Shown in pieces: positions 1 to 13,075 of a DNA stretch of 64,000 bases. Below the pieces are notes generated by a model. The model was not told the origin of the DNA, made no database searches, and saw only the letters and a program-made list of their open reading frames with translations. The stretch is from Unio delphinus (taxonomy: Eukaryota > Mollusca > Bivalvia > Unionida > Unionidae): NCBI GenBank assembly GCA_029339505.1, contig JAQISU010000114.1, positions 4,142,001 through 4,206,000 on the forward strand. The letters run 5' to 3'. Within the stretch, counting starts at the first letter, position 1. Each line of letters starts with the position of its first letter. A program made the translations under genes and the position numbers.

Positions 1-485
1 TTCTAAAAGCTCTTTTTCAAGGACTTCATTTATGCTTTTATTTTCTATTAGCCCTTTTTCAAGGATTTCATTTTCTACAAGCTCTTTTTCAAGGATTTCA
101 TACATGCCTTCATTTCCTACAAGCTCTTTTTCAAAGACTTTGTACATGCCTTCATTTTCTACAAACTCTTTTTCAAGGACTTCATTTATGCTTTTATTTT
201 TGACTAGCTTATTAGAGATCATATCCATGCTCTGATTTATGAACTCTTCTGATTGGTCAACCACATTTCTATTCATTACAGAGGAAGGTCTAGAAGGAAC
301 ACTTTGGGTTTTCTGCGCCCTTGCAGATGTAGGTCTAGATGCAGAGGATGATCTGGATGATACAGAAGCTTTACTTTTTGCTGAATGTGGTCTTTTAACC
401 TCTTCCTCTTTGGTTTCAATCTTCAATATATGATCTTCATTTTGTCTTTCAAGATTGTCTCTTTCTGATGGTGGATGTATGGTCT
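1..485 (-). CDS. Host gene exon (3'-most visible, partial)
   Basis: The minus strand is open from the window edge to a splice acceptor (TATCAG) at 488-486; the exon starts at 485 with two bases that complete a GAG codon with the exon ending at 3621. The product begins with a charged stretch, then a Ser/Arg/Ala-rich segment (SSRSSSASRPTSAR), then degenerate repeats of about 15 residues around the core EVLEKELVENE, probably a charged helix. The short plus-strand ORFs here are shadows of this exon. No family recognised. The exon runs off the window, so the C-terminus is unseen. Confidence 0.6.
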
Positions 486-1200
486 CTGATAGGTCATAAA
501 ATAGGATTTTATAGAATACACTTTGTGTTAAATAAACATTTAGGTGTCTTTGAACCAGCAATAAATTAAGTTAATGCATTGCTTTCAACTTTTTTAAAGC
601 ACAGTGGAGCTTTAAAGAAAAAATTTGGTATCTTTAAACCAGTAATAAATAAAGTAAATGCATTGCTTATGACTTTTTCAACCACAGTGGAACTTGTTAG
701 GACTCTTGAAGAGATAAAACTAAATGTGTTTTAAGTCAACAGGGTTCTTTCATATCAAGGTTAAATATATATCACTAAAAATGGGGTTGTAAGAAAATTC
801 CTATGTAAGCGGATGTCCTTTATGTAGAGGTATGTAGTAAGACAGATTTAACTGTAACAATATGACTTCAGTTTTACAATTCATTACTGCAATCAATGTT
901 TAAATATTAGTCTTGTAAGATTAGGAATTGCTTCAGAGTCTTTACCTTTCTTTTAAGAACAAATGTTATAGCTGGATCTACTAGAGATTTGCTTCAATGT
1001 TTATCCAAGAGAAGAGAAATATTAATATGGTGGAAATAATGAATGAAAAGTGTGTGTCACTAAAATTATTTTCTTGTGGGAAAATCGCTAGATGATGTAT
1101 TAACTGAGACAAATACTCCCTGAATTCAGACCCATGGGTACCAAAAAGATAAAACAACTGTTCCTCGAAAAAGTGCAAAGATATTTTTTTTAAATATCAA
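486..1200. other. Intron, nothing recognised
   Basis: AT-rich intron between host exons. Two short stretches (about 545-600 and 630-690) resemble each other (AGTGGAGCTT/AGTGGAACTT context), an old local duplication. No coding or RNA signal seen. Confidence 0.5.
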
Positions 1201-1204
1201 TTTT

Positions 1205-1640
1205 GAAGAGTTCCATTTGTTTATTTGTATCACTATCAGAACTGTAGTTATTATCCACTTGTTTGTTTGTATCATTATTACAACCTCAGTTGTTATCCAT
1301 TCAATTGCTTGTATCATCATCAGAACTGTAGTTATTATCCATTTGATGTTTGTATCATTATCAGAACTGTAGTTATTATCCATTTGATGTTTGTATCATT
1401 ATCAGAACTGTAGTTATTATCCATTTGATGTTTGTATCATTATCAGAACTGTAGTTATTATTATTATTATCATTAGTGCAACTGTATTTGTTATCCATTT
1501 GATTGTTTGGATCATTATTACAACTGCAGTTATCCAATTTATAGTTTGTATTATTATCAGAACAGAAGTTGTTATCCATTTGACTGTTGTACCATTATTA
1601 CAACAGTATTTGTTATCCATTTGATTGTTCATATCATTAT
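1205..1640. repeat. 41-bp minisatellite
   Basis: Tandem units of about 41 bp with core ATTATCAGAACTGTAG, exact at about 1347-1470 and diverging on both sides. Open reading frames on both strands here are products of the repeat, not genes. Confidence 0.85.
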
Positions 1641-1659
1641 TACAACTGAAGCATATTGA

Positions 1660-1965
1660 TCACACACCAAATATCAAACCAGCATACACCAAATATCATT
1701 CTCTTTACATACCAAATATCAAACCAATATACACCAAATATCATTCTCTTTACATACCAAATATCAAACTAGTATACACCAAATATCAATCTATTTATAC
1801 ACCAAATATCAATCTATTTATATACCAAATATCAAGCCATTATACACCAAATATCAAACCAGTATACACCAAATATCAATCTATTTATACACCAAATATC
1901 AATCTATTTATACACCAAATATCAAGCCATTATACACCAAATATCAAACCAGTATGCATCAAAAG
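1660..1965. repeat. 22-bp minisatellite (ACCAAATATCAA core)
   Basis: About 13 units built on ACCAAATATCAA, spaced 20-24 bp apart, with a partial higher-order alternation of AAACCAGTAT and TCTATTTAT tails. The 118-codon plus-strand ORF across it is repeat-derived. Confidence 0.85.
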
Positions 1966-3620
1966 TTCATGTAAATATTGAACAGTATGCTCCACCTTAA
2001 ATTAGACATATGAGGCAAACTGTGAAATCTGGAGTCAGAATACTTCATTTTAAAGCCAATTTTGGTGCTAGGCAAGACAAAACTTTGTGACTGCATTAAG
2101 AAGGAATCCAAGATACTAACAGAAGCTAAACTAAAGAGGTTATGGTGTATGTAGAATGTCAAGGTTGGAACAAACTAAATTTTGTGACTGCAATGGGTAA
2201 GAATCAAGAGCATTAAGGGTCTGGATTAAACAAGTAATACTCTAGTCAAGAATCTTAAATACAGGATTTTGGGAGTGCAATGGGAAGGAATCCAGAATAC
2301 CTGGGAGTTCAACGAGTATGTTGCACTAAATATTAAATTACAATGTTTTGCTTGAAAAAGTGATCAGCAATACATTAGTGTTGTCAGCACTGGATGACAA
2401 CAGGAAAAGTCACAAAGAGACAACCATAACCAAACAACATATTGTCTGTCATTTTGTGCACTCTTTTTATTAATATCTTTTGAATGCAGAGAATATTCAA
2501 ATTAAATAATAATTACAGCTTTGAGCTTACTTTTGCATTGAAATTTTGTTTAATTTTTTAAGGGTGAAGTACTTGATATTTAATGCTGAATTACAAAAAT
2601 TGTGATAAAATTGTATGGATTACTGGTACACAAATATGCATGGCATAAAAATGACAGACACAAAACATTTCATGCAAATATGAAATTGTAAATAACATTT
2701 CTGGACTTGTATATAAAACAATGTATACATTCCTCCTTCATCTGGATTCTGTGCCAGCATACACATTTATCATGCCAAGCAAAGCTGAGACAACAAGTAC
2801 AACACAATTAAGACTGGTTGTTTAGCTTTAAATGCATGTACTGGTACAGATACAATGCTGTAAATAACCATCACCAGTCTAAAAGGCAAGCTCGGGTCTA
2901 AAGTCTAAAACCAGATGGCCTCTAGCATTTGGACTGACCTAGTATTGATATAATCTTTTCCAATTTGCTAATCTCTGTCCGATTGAATTTACATTCAATG
3001 TACAGTTCTAAACAAATTATGTCAAATAATAAAATTATATAACTACTTTATGAAGATTAGTCAACTATAAAATAGAAAAAAAATATATATATATATATAT
3101 CATGGAATAAACCAAGTGCAAAGCTAATGAAAAATGATTTTCTCTAAGCATTTACTTTGGTTAAGAAGCACTAATATATCTGAAATAGATAAAAGATATG
3201 CAACTAAGAATTGTTATACTCTAAATCTTGGTGGTTTATTTTAGCAACATTATTTTTAAATGCTCTTACAAAATTAGACAAATATCATTCATAAAATTTG
3301 TATTCGGCTATCTTTTCTTGACTTGGAAAAACCTACTACAAAAATACAACAGTCCTAAGGTCAAAGATATATTAAATGCTAGGCCAGTTCCTAAGGAAAC
3401 CAAATGCATTTCAGCAAATAAAATGAATCTTTACAGAAAGGCAATAAACATGCAACAAGAAATCATAAATGCATTTTCAGCTAAATCTAGCAATACCATC
3501 CACCATTTGTTCTTTGAGACAAACAAAATAAAACCCACTGCAATGTGAAGACTAATGGTTTTCATACAATCCATCTTATCATGTGACCAGACAATATTAC
3601 TAAAACAATAGAAAATTTAC
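1966..3620. other. Intron, nothing recognised
   Basis: AT-rich DNA with a short AT run at about 3079-3099. A 106-codon plus-strand ORF at 3228-3548 shows no recognisable domain or codon pattern, and I do not call it a gene. Confidence 0.5.
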
Positions 3621-3659
3621 CTCCAGTGCGGCCTGAGATAAGGGATGCAATACCCACAT
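3621..3659 (-). CDS. Host gene small exon (39 bp)
   Basis: Acceptor CATGTAG ends at 3660 and donor GGAG|GTAAAT follows 3621. In phase with its neighbours it encodes DVGIASLISGRTG plus a split Gly/Glu codon. The phase (2 bases in, 1 base out) matches the exon ending at 4885 and the exon starting at 485, which is the main support for so short an exon. Confidence 0.5.
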
Positions 3660-4884
3660 CTACATGGAGAATGTGAAATTTTCACTCTTTAATAATGTTA
3701 AAGTAATGCCTAATTGTTTGGGTCAACTACCCAATATTTTGAGACATGTTAATTATTCTTTATAACATACAAGTTAAGCAAGGACAATATTATCATATAA
3801 ATTAAATATGACAGGAAATGAAAAATGTGTATAGTATATTCCTTATATTGATTAATGTAAAAGAAGTTCTACAACATGCCATGTCTCGGCCAATCAGGTA
3901 TGACAGTATAGGTACCTGCATTGACATTAATCTTTGTCTCTGGCTTGCAATGACCACGACACAATTAGAAATGAACAAAGGATATTTCCAAGCCCTGATA
4001 AAAGCCTTAGGAGTTATTTTTGAAAGCCTTTTGTCTTTTCTGTCATATTGACCCTGACCTTTCCATTTAGGAACCTGAATTTTGTAATTTACGCTTTACC
4101 TCTTTCTGCACATCAGAACTAATTTGTAGAAAATGATTTGAAAGAGAGTTTAATTTCTTTCATGTTATGACCCTGTCTCAGCACAGTTGAACCAACCATT
4201 CACCAGCTTAGTGTTAAATTGCCTCTGAAGTCAATAAATTGGAACTTTCTGAAATTTGTTCAGGTCTTGCCCACATTCATTACTGTCACAGTAAGAAAAT
4301 CTTTTCTAATGCACCCAAAATTATGGCATTTTACCGACTTTTCAAACTAAAGAAAAGACATGGTCATAATAAAAATTTCAAAGCTTAAATTATTTAAGAT
4401 ATTTTTGACTAAAAGTTACTATATATTTCCCATAATTTTGTCCAGGTTTTTGGAACATTTCCAACATGTTTTACACACTGTGTAACACGACGCAACTACT
4501 TGCACAAAATCCAAGCTGATAGTATACAACTGACCATAGGTAATTTGATAGGCAGTTATTCACTGGTTGACTGACAGTTGGAACTATCCTGAACTATATG
4601 TTCAGAAACTCAGAGACTGACGGATCTGATGGACAGATCAACATAGTCATAAAATACACCCAACATTTGTTACTATGAAAATTAATCAATAAAAATAAAT
4701 GCTGAAAATGTCCAATGCACATATAATCCTTCCTCCCCACTGAAAAAAATATAAAAATAAATTTTGCGAGGCATATTATGTGTGATGAAATATATATTTT
4801 AATAATATCTACACCTTTTTATTATTATAATAAAAACACAGCAACCATCTTAAATTTGTCAATATATATATATAACTATTTTAC
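3660..4884. other. Intron, nothing recognised
   Basis: AT-rich intron with short AT runs (about 4862-4874). No gene, RNA or mobile element recognised. Confidence 0.45.
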
Positions 4885-4910
4885 CTTGATACTGTGCCAA
4901 AACTTCTTCA
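4885..4910 (-). CDS. Host gene microexon (26 bp)
   Basis: Acceptor TCATATTCCAG ends at 4911 and donor CAAG|GTAAAA follows 4885. The reading frame gives EEVLAQYQ with one base in and one base out, fitting the phases of both neighbours. The small size makes it uncertain without transcript data. Confidence 0.45.
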
Positions 4911-5439
4911 CTGGAATATGAGAAATAAAGTTGTTTAGTAATTAGAAGCAGTAGCAGTAATAATAGGGTTGTTTAACAAAACATCTGTGGAATGCTGGTT
5001 ATACAGTGCCACTTAAAAACAAAATTCTTAACAGGTAAATACTGGTATATTATTATCATGGACAAGAACTAATCATTATAACTTATTAAAAGATGGAAAA
5101 TAAATACAAATAGAAAACATGACTTGTGTTGTGAAAAATGTATCCCAAACTTAAAACCAAAAGAAGTATTAAAAAAAATTATTTCTATAAATAATGTTAC
5201 ACTGTACATTGATGTAAATAATGGCACAAGAATCTAATCAAGTTATTTACATATGCATACAATCCTTAATACCAAATCTCAAACATCCACACAATGTTTT
5301 TGTCAAAAAGTCCAAGAAGGCCAAAAAGTGCTCACAAGTATAAAAATTGCAAAATTGGCCTAAAACTCTCAACAGTTTATCTAAATATGTACCAGTGCAA
5401 ATATATGGAAATACCATGGTAGCCAAACTGGGCTGAGCC

Positions 5440-5522
5440 AGTGGTAGGATTTAACCTCCAACCTTTCTGTCACTAGTCTGGTACACTAACCACTGGGCCT
5501 CTGTTGCTCTGACTACACTAGT
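5440..5522 (-). repeat. tRNA-like SINE head fragment
   Basis: The reverse strand reads GGCCCAGTGGTTAGTGTAC (A-box-like), then GGTTGGAGGTTAAATCC (B-box-like). It is too diverged to fold as a functional tRNA and is read as a SINE head. Confidence 0.4.
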
Positions 5523-5587
5523 CATCACTTGCCATGAATTACATCAATAAACATACAGGTATTGGCATGGAAAATTGTTTGGGAGAC

Positions 5588-5590
<3 letters not shown>

Positions 5591-5627
<37 letters not shown>
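5591..5627. repeat. (CA)n microsatellite
   Basis: About 18 uninterrupted AC dinucleotides. Confidence 0.95.
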
Positions 5628-5631
<4 letters not shown>

Positions 5632-6149
5632 GTTTTGTTTCACAACCAGATTTTATTATGTGAATTATGTCAGAAGCATATTTCATGACAAAACTGTTAT
5701 ATACAAGAATGGTAGAAAACTTATAAAAGGGTACTGATGCAGTTGTCCGATATATTAAATAGATGGTATTGTAAAATCAAAGGATTGACAATACTGGCCT
5801 GTGGGTGGAAGTAATACTAATGTATATAATATCAGGAAGAATAACAAAGCTCAAGAGATACTGTTATTCAGGAAATTATTGTAAATAGACAGTTCTAAAT
5901 AACCTTTATTATAATAAAAACAATTTATTATTTGTCACTAGAGAATCTATATTAACATGTTAAATATGGCTTGAAATTTTTTTATGATATAGTTTTAAAA
6001 CTATTTTCTGCTATCTGTGGAACAATATTCAAGCGAGGTCAAATCATTTATCTAAATTTCAATTGCATCCTTCAACAAATAAAATTTACCTGAAAGGTCA
6101 AACGAGGATCTGTACTTTGCTATTATTTTAGCTAGTCATTACTGTTTGC
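5628..6149. other. Intron, nothing recognised
   Basis: AT-rich sequence without recognisable genes or repeats. Confidence 0.4.
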
Positions 6150-6412
6150 TGCTATTATTAGTTGTTGTTGTAGTTGTTGTAGGGTTTAATGCCATTTTTT
6201 AGCACATGATAGGTTATACATGGTGGCCAGTATTAATGGTGGAGGAAGAACCCGGGAAAACCCCCGGAAAGAGCCACCAACCCACGAGAAACTACTGGCA
6301 AGCTTCCTCACATACCCAGATTCTGAGATTCAAACCCATGCAGACAGAGGTGAGATGGCAGTGATCAATAATGGATAGTGATTTAGACCACTCAACCACT
6401 CAAGGCCCTGCT
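6150..6412 (-). mobile_element. SINE with conserved central domain, copy 1
   Basis: The reverse strand starts with a tRNA-like head (GTTGAGTGGTCTAAATCAC ... GGGTTTGAATCTC), continues with the domain GGGGTTTTCCCGGGTTCTTC, and ends in an (ACA)n-type tail. The same family occurs at 46052-46304 and 56054-56308. The central domain is like that of the MetaSINE type found in molluscs (family assignment from memory). Confidence 0.75.
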
Positions 6413-6622
6413 ATTATTAGTAGCACAAACTATAATTGGTACAAATGAGTAGATACTAAGCTATATACATGGAGGAATGGAAATCCCTTTTAGCCAAAAA
6501 GGGTTATCAGAAATCACTTTTTTTGTGTGTGGGGAGTCTCCATGACTATTTAATATAGTTGTAGTTAAAATCAATTCATTACAGCGCTTGGGTAAATATG
6601 AATAAACATATAAAAAAGATAC

Positions 6623-6662
6623 CTTTGCATGGAGAAAAGCGATCCACCCTTTCTGAATCTCT
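6623..6662 (-). CDS. Host gene small exon (40 bp)
   Basis: A strong polypyrimidine acceptor (CTTTCTTTTGCAG) ends at 6663 and donor CAAAG|GTATCT follows 6623. It encodes RFRKGGSLFSMQ flanked by split codons, in phase with the exon ending at 13025 and the microexon starting at 4910. Confidence 0.5.
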
Positions 6663-7495
6663 CTGCAAAAGAAAGTAATGAAGTCTTAAAAAGAAATGTT
6701 ATCATGTGTCAGATGTAACACATGATCTACTAAATTAAAATGTACTTTTCTGAAACTCTAAAAAATCAAGAGACTAAAACTTTTCCAACTGTTTATTCAT
6801 TCACAATGAATAACACCTATTTATTTCAACAATTTCAGGAACAATTAATAAGGTAAGGAAACTATGGCTGTTACCCTTTCCAGAATGCATTTTGAAAAAG
6901 AGCTGAAACACAGCTGAATTGCTAGTAATGGATGAAAATCAAACTAAAGCAATATACATTTATTACTTGAGAACCAATGTTTGTTGTTACTGTAGTTTTT
7001 ATTTTCATTATTTTAACTCAATTAATTAAAAAGAAGCCCAAGAAACAAGATGCAAGATTGGGACATGATACCTATATATTAACACTAAGCAAGCTTATGG
7101 TGTACTGTAAAAAAAACACACAGTGTAAACTGTCTCCATATCATGTCAATTTTACCTATACAACTAAAGTATCATGCAAATTCTTTATAAAGTAAAAGGC
7201 ATAATTAACATGTGCTGTTCTTACTCATAGACAAACTCAACCAAGGTCATCATCATATAAAGATTCTATCCATTTACTCTTATACGCATTTGATACAGCT
7301 GCTCCATCTGTTTTGCTGTATCACACACCCAGATTGGAACAACTTTTGTGTCTTCCCTGATGTCTGTGTATTGTTCTTTTCAAATGCAGGGAATCAAACT
7401 TATATAAATCCCAATTTGTTTTGAATATCATTCATTGAGAGAAGTTAAAAATATTTAAAAAGTGTAAAAGATGGATATAGTAATAAATAAAAAAT
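6663..7495. other. Intron, nothing recognised
   Basis: AT-rich sequence; two 70-codon ORFs (6977-7195, 7212-7424) have no recognisable features. Confidence 0.4.
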
Positions 7496-7496
7496 T

Positions 7497-7705
7497 GCAA
7501 AGATGTCTTGTCCTTTGGCCTTGATGTATACCTATACTATATACAAAATCGCAAAGATGTCTTGGCCTTTGGCCTCAATGTATATCTATGCCATATCAAA
7601 CATCGCAAAGATGTCTTGGCCTCTGGCCTTGATGTATATCCATGCCATATCAAACATCACAAAAATGTCTTGGCCTCTGGCCTTGATGTATACCTATGAC
7701 ATATC
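7497..7705. repeat. 54-bp minisatellite
   Basis: Four units of 54 bp starting near 7501, 7555, 7609 and 7663, core GATGTCTTGGCCTCTGGCC. Confidence 0.85.
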
Positions 7706-7795
7706 ACACTCTCTCTCACAACTCATAAGAAAACACTATGATGCTACCATATATCACCTAATTAATATGCATGGATCTTACAGAGTTGAAGGCCT

Positions 7796-8802
7796 TGATG
7801 TTGAAAGCCCCTTTGTCAAATTAAACCTTAAAAGCCTATTTGTCAAATTAAATGTTACAATCCTATTTGTCAAGTTAGACTATAAAAGTCTATTTGTCAA
7901 GATAGATGTTAAAAGCCTATTTGTCGAGATAGATGTTAAAAGTCTATTTGTCAAGATAGATGTTAAAAGCCTATTTGTCAAATTAAACCTTAAAAGCCTA
8001 TTTTTCAAATTGAATTTTACAATCCAGCTATTTGTCAAGTTAGATGTTAATAGCCTATTTGTCAAGTTTGATGATAAAAGCCTATTTGTCAAATTGAATG
8101 TTACAATCCTAATTTTCAAGTTAGATGATGAAAGCCTATTTGTCAAGATAGATGTTAAAAGCCTATTTGTCAAAATAGATGTTAAAAGCCTATTTGTCAA
8201 AATAGATGTTAAAAGCCTATTTGTCAAAATAGATGTTAAAAGCCTATTTGTCAAATTGAATGTTACAATCCTAATTTTCAAGTTAGATGATGAAAGCCTA
8301 TTTGTCAAGATAGATGTTAAAAGCCTTTTTGTCAAAATAGATGTTAAAAGCCTATTTGTCAAAATAGATGTTAAAAGCCTATTTGTCAAAATAGATGTTA
8401 AAAGCCTATTTGTCAAAATAGATGTTAAAAGCCTATTTGTCAAGTTATACATTAAATGACTATTTTTCAATTCAGACATTAAATGGCTATATGTAAAGTT
8501 AAACACTGAAAATCTATTTGCCAAAGTAGACAACTAGATATTAAAAAATTAGCTGTAAAAAATAGATGTTAAATGATTATTTTTCAAGTTAGATGTTAAA
8601 CAGCTATTTGTCTATTTAGACATTAAAAGCCTCTTTGTCAATTTAGACATTCAAGGCATGTTTGTCAATTTATACATTAAAATCCTGTTGGACAAGTTAG
8701 ACGTTAAAATCCTATTTGCCAATTTAGACATTAAAAGTCTGTTTTTCAAGTTAGACATTAAAAGCATATTTGTCAAGTTAGATGCTCAAGATTATTTTTC
8801 CA
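7796..8802. repeat. 27-bp minisatellite array
   Basis: Roughly 35 units of 27 bp (core AGCCTATTTGTCAAAATAG), most regular at 8130-8440 and decaying on both sides. Because 27 is divisible by three and the unit lacks stops, long ORFs appear on both strands (7503-8459 +, 7880-8533 -). A weak higher-order unit with GAATGTTACAATCCTA recurs at about 8094 and 8256. Confidence 0.9.
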
Positions 8803-8860
8803 GATGGATGGATGGATGGATGAATGGATGGATGGATGGGTGGGTGGATGGGTGGATGTA
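8802..8860. repeat. (GGAT)n microsatellite
   Basis: Imperfect run of GATG/GGTG tetranucleotides directly after the 27-bp array. Confidence 0.9.
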
Positions 8861-11800
8861 CATGTGGAATATTATATATACTTGGCTCTATGACATAGCA
8901 ATGAACATTAAAACATCAAAACTTCTAGATTTGTTTACTGAAAAGCTGAGATGTTGTGATAGGGATTCCATATTTTATATTTTGGGGGAAATATCACCTG
9001 TTACTGTATAAAGTGACTGCAGATGCTACAGTGAATCTTTACAATTTTGTTTTTGTTATTAGCAATAATTTTCATATAAAAATATATTACAATCCATCTA
9101 GTCTTATTGAAGTTACTTAACAAATGGGTCAGGATGAGGAATACATGGTGCTTTTGTGATTTCTCCTGGAATTGCCATAAGGCTTCTGGCATATTGATGA
9201 ATTTCTTGGTACATGTATCTCATACCAAATTTATTTCTGTTTATTTTAAGAATTTTTTGATATTTCATGATTTATTAAATATATTTCCTCATTGAAAGAA
9301 GATCTGTAAATCAGACAATAAATGTCTTTCATAAAAGGTTCAATTAAATTTATCACCTAATGGTAATTGTTTGTCAAAGTGCAGAAATGTGTATGAATTA
9401 TCAATTAACATAATAATAATAATTAATTGGTGCCAATTAAAGGTTTGACAAATGTAAAAATGAAGTCCACACAAAACATTCAGGAAAATGAACCCTTCTA
9501 AAACAAATGTAAGCATGAAGTATCACAAAGCCAAATAATACAAATAGAGGATGCCAAAAGACTATATATCAAAACCAGATTTTCAAAGGTCAAACATTTC
9601 TTCCTTGGTAAATCATAGTAAAACTCCTTAATTCAGTACACATCAGAAAATATGTGTCTCACTTGGCAGAAGTTAATTAACTTGACAAGAATGTGTTTTG
9701 ACATATTGCTGTCACATTTGTTCATCCATTATGCCAGTACATGAGTATGCACAGCATTCAGTATTATGACAGGTATGCAAAAAGGAAAACAATGGCTGTT
9801 TCAAAACATACCACTAAAACTGATTATTAAAGATGTCAGACAAGATCAATTTTAAATACTTGTCTAATCAGTGTATGGCAAATACACTGCAAGTTAGTAA
9901 ACAACCATAATTGCTGAGAACCAAAGCTAAGAAACTGACAAGTACATGTATATTGTCTTATTATTTACACCAAGCTAATTATATAGCTCAATTACTATCC
10001 AAAATCATATGAGACATGCCTAAGATAAATATCTGAAACCCCAAAAATGGTAGTGTAAATAATCGTGAACTAAAGATTTTAACAACATAAAATCTTAAAA
10101 GATTTAAACCATTTATCACTTCATGTAATTTTATCATCTTTCCATTGGTAAAATATAATTATCTAATTGGCATGCAGATGTAGTACTTAAATTAATAAAC
10201 AAAATTTTGTTATCTATATTTAATAATGTTTAGTGACAACTGACTGAATTACAGACAAAACAGGACATTAGGATGTCTAATTAATTGATTTTACAATTTA
10301 CTATTTTTTCATCTGAAACAATATTCCACAGGAAGCTGAATAAGATATCAATTGTTTCTTTTCTTTCCATTCTTTATATATTTTTTTAAATGCTTGTAGA
10401 ATAATGTACTAATAATGTGTGTATTTAAACTTGTGAGTAATAAAGTTTGTTTGGGGTCAAAGGTCATTAAGTCTGAATTAAAGATCTCCTGCACTGAATA
10501 CACAAACCTCCTGCATAGGAAACACCAATCTCCTGCATTTTCACCTTGGAGTACTCACACATATAGTGTATGTTGGTCTCACATATGAAAAAGTGTCAAA
10601 CACTATATTTGCTCTCTTCATATATTGTAGCTTAATTCTAATGTACAGATGATGCTGAAAATCAGAATCAGTCGATCAGAACAAAGTTTTTTGTCACATT
10701 TAAACAGAAGTGTTGAACAAAGCATCCACAAATCTAGTCACATGACATAACAACATTTACATTTTACCTTTATAATCAATATTTACAGCTTACCTTTTAT
10801 ATTTCTTTGTTAAAACTCGATCCAAGTATAATTATCAACAATAATCTGATTAGACTAATTTGTAATAAGAGCTATCATAAACACTACAATATGCTTAGTT
10901 GTAAAAACAAGGATCAATATTTTTGAGTTGCAGATAAAAAAATCAATATACAACAAGTCCAAAACAGTAACCATGGCAACCAGGTGCTAAATACCAGGTA
11001 TAACTGTTTGAAACACTAGATTCATATTATTAAGAGTTAAGAAAATAAATCTTAAAAAAGCACTAACAACAAAAAATGAAACTACATGTATAGCTGAATA
11101 CTAAGTAATACATACTGAAATATAAATCTGGGTCAGAAATAGTGTTCAAACCATTGATGACTGTTAAATGTAATTTATTCAAAATCTTAAAACCCTTAAC
11201 CTCATAACATATGCTACTGTGTAGGTTGTTGATATATATGCCAAGTACAGTGATAAATAGAACTGACAACCTAAATGACTAATTGCAATTTCAGGCCTGC
11301 TTATAAAACTAATAAAGCAGTTTAATATGTGCTAAGTTCAACATAAGTTTTAACCATTCTACTTATTTTTTATCTGTAGATAGATTTAAGATTTAAATCT
11401 GATATTTATATCAGTATTATTATATATAAGAGAAGAATTGTTATATGTTTTAACATGTTAGAAGTACTCGGTTCCTGTCATTGTCAGCGAAGCTGTGTGA
11501 CCCAACATAGCAGATCTTTCTATTTCCCAAAATACTGGATCATTGTCTACATCTGTATCACTCAATTATTTAAATCTGCTATTGTTTTGAAAAATTGTTG
11601 TTGCCCACATTGATATTTGAGCCAATATGTAACTGAAGTATTCATAGTAATAATTTTAATCATTAAAACTTGACAAAGTGCTGAATGAAATCAGTGGCCT
11701 CCATTTTGGAAAGTGAAAAACATAACCCAGTTACTTTAAATAGCAGATCATAACTATAACTTAAATTGCAACCACATGAGCTGACATAATGGTTATTTAC

Positions 11801-12398
11801 TTCAATGCCTGAAATTTCTAATAGGGGGTTTTCTCTTGATGATGGCAGTATGAAAACCAGTTCAAAATGGCTGATGTTTTCTGCTGCATCAAAACACACT
11901 TCTATGCAGATGGTGTACAGGTCAAAATGCACTTGTATACAAATTGGCCCGAGGTGTTGAAATGCACTTCTATTTACAGGTGGTAGAGTTGAACAAAAGT
12001 GCTTAGGTCAGGTAAAGGGTTAAATAAGAAAGTAAGTAAATATTATAATTATAAGAAATCCCACCTACTCCTAAAAAATTACTAATATTGACCCTTGAGA
12101 AATATTGGTGATTTTCACACAAACCACATAAGTATGCTGATATTAATTTTCATTTAATATTTTCTTTAATATTTTTCTTTTCTTGAATAAGACATGGTAA
12201 TAATCTGCATTAAAAATTCTGAACATGTGAAGGTGCTGAATTTTGTACAGGCTTATAAAGAGCTGTTTCATAGTATATCTGATTATGTGCTCATTTAATT
12301 TATAAATTTTCTCTCCAAAATACAAAAGTCTACCTAAATCTCCAGAACAAGTTTATCAGACTGCAAACAAAGCAAATGAAACCTTTGATTGTATCTAC
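8861..12398. other. 3.5 kb of intron, nothing recognised
   Basis: AT-rich sequence. No ORF longer than about 90 codons and no domain, RNA gene or clear repeat family seen. Confidence 0.45.
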
Positions 12399-12610
12399 CA
12401 TATATACTCACTTATATGAAGGGTCCAGATGCATTCTGCACAGACCAAGATCTGCCAATGTATAATGTGCCAGCAGATCTGGGTCTATGCAGACTGTTAG
12501 GAATAATCATTATAACAAACAAAATACATCCTGATGTGCGGGTTCATATTGGCACATCTGTATTTTTTGTGGTCTGCAGTTTGCCTTGGCTTATAAGCGA
12601 GTATATACAG
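12399..12610. mobile_element. MITE copy 1
   Basis: About 210 bp with terminal inverted repeats: ATATATACTCACTTATATG at the left and CTTATAAGCGAGTATATAC at the right. The interior holds further palindromic copies of AGATCTG..GTCTATGCAG. One of six copies in the window. Confidence 0.65.
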
Positions 12611-13024
12611 TATTTAATTGAGGTAATGCAAGTGTAAAGTTTATGCCTACATAGGTAATTCATAGTAAGACCCATTTAAACCTTGATACAGTTTCAAAAC
12701 TTGCAAATATTGCATATGAAAGATATGAAATACAATACCTCCTTAATGTAGATTGAAGATCACTACCAAATACAAGAAGAAAATGAGCTCCAAACTTTCC
12801 TTTTTCACTTGAAATTCTACCGAATGCATTGATAACATTGTTCTCTGTCGAACTATTATGCAGTCTTAATTCGGTTTTAAAGTCACTAAAGATTCAACAA
12901 AATTTAATCTCTGAAACATTTTGGGAGCAAATTTAATCAACTCATTTTATAATCATTTCCCCATTTCATTTCCTCCATAGAGCATGGGAGACAACTCTTA
13001 CAAACGTCTTCCATGTAGCCTTAC
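12611..13024. other. Intron, nothing recognised
   Basis: AT-rich intron flanking the exon at 13025-13075. Confidence 0.4.
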
Positions 13025-13075
13025 CAAGGAGGACTTCATCCACTTTGTCTTCATCTTCACTCTCTTCACCAGTTA
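13025..13075 (-). CDS. Host gene exon (51 bp)
   Basis: Acceptor TTATTCTTTTAG ends at 13076 and donor CCTTG|GTAAGG follows 13025. It encodes TGEESEDEDKVDEVLL between split codons and joins in phase to the large acidic exon 19686-18622, whose acidic character it continues. Confidence 0.6.

Noticed and set aside
1205..1965. Coding ORFs in the 41-bp and 22-bp arrays
   Set aside because: Overlapping ORFs in several frames, all low-complexity repeat translations.
3228..3548. 106-codon plus-strand ORF as a gene
   Set aside because: No domain, promoter or codon signal; a single chance ORF in intron DNA.
7503..8533. Long ORFs on both strands (318 and 217 codons) as repeat-domain proteins
   Set aside because: They are open only because the 27-bp minisatellite has no stops and is divisible by three; both strands are open at once, and the peptide repeat has no known fold.
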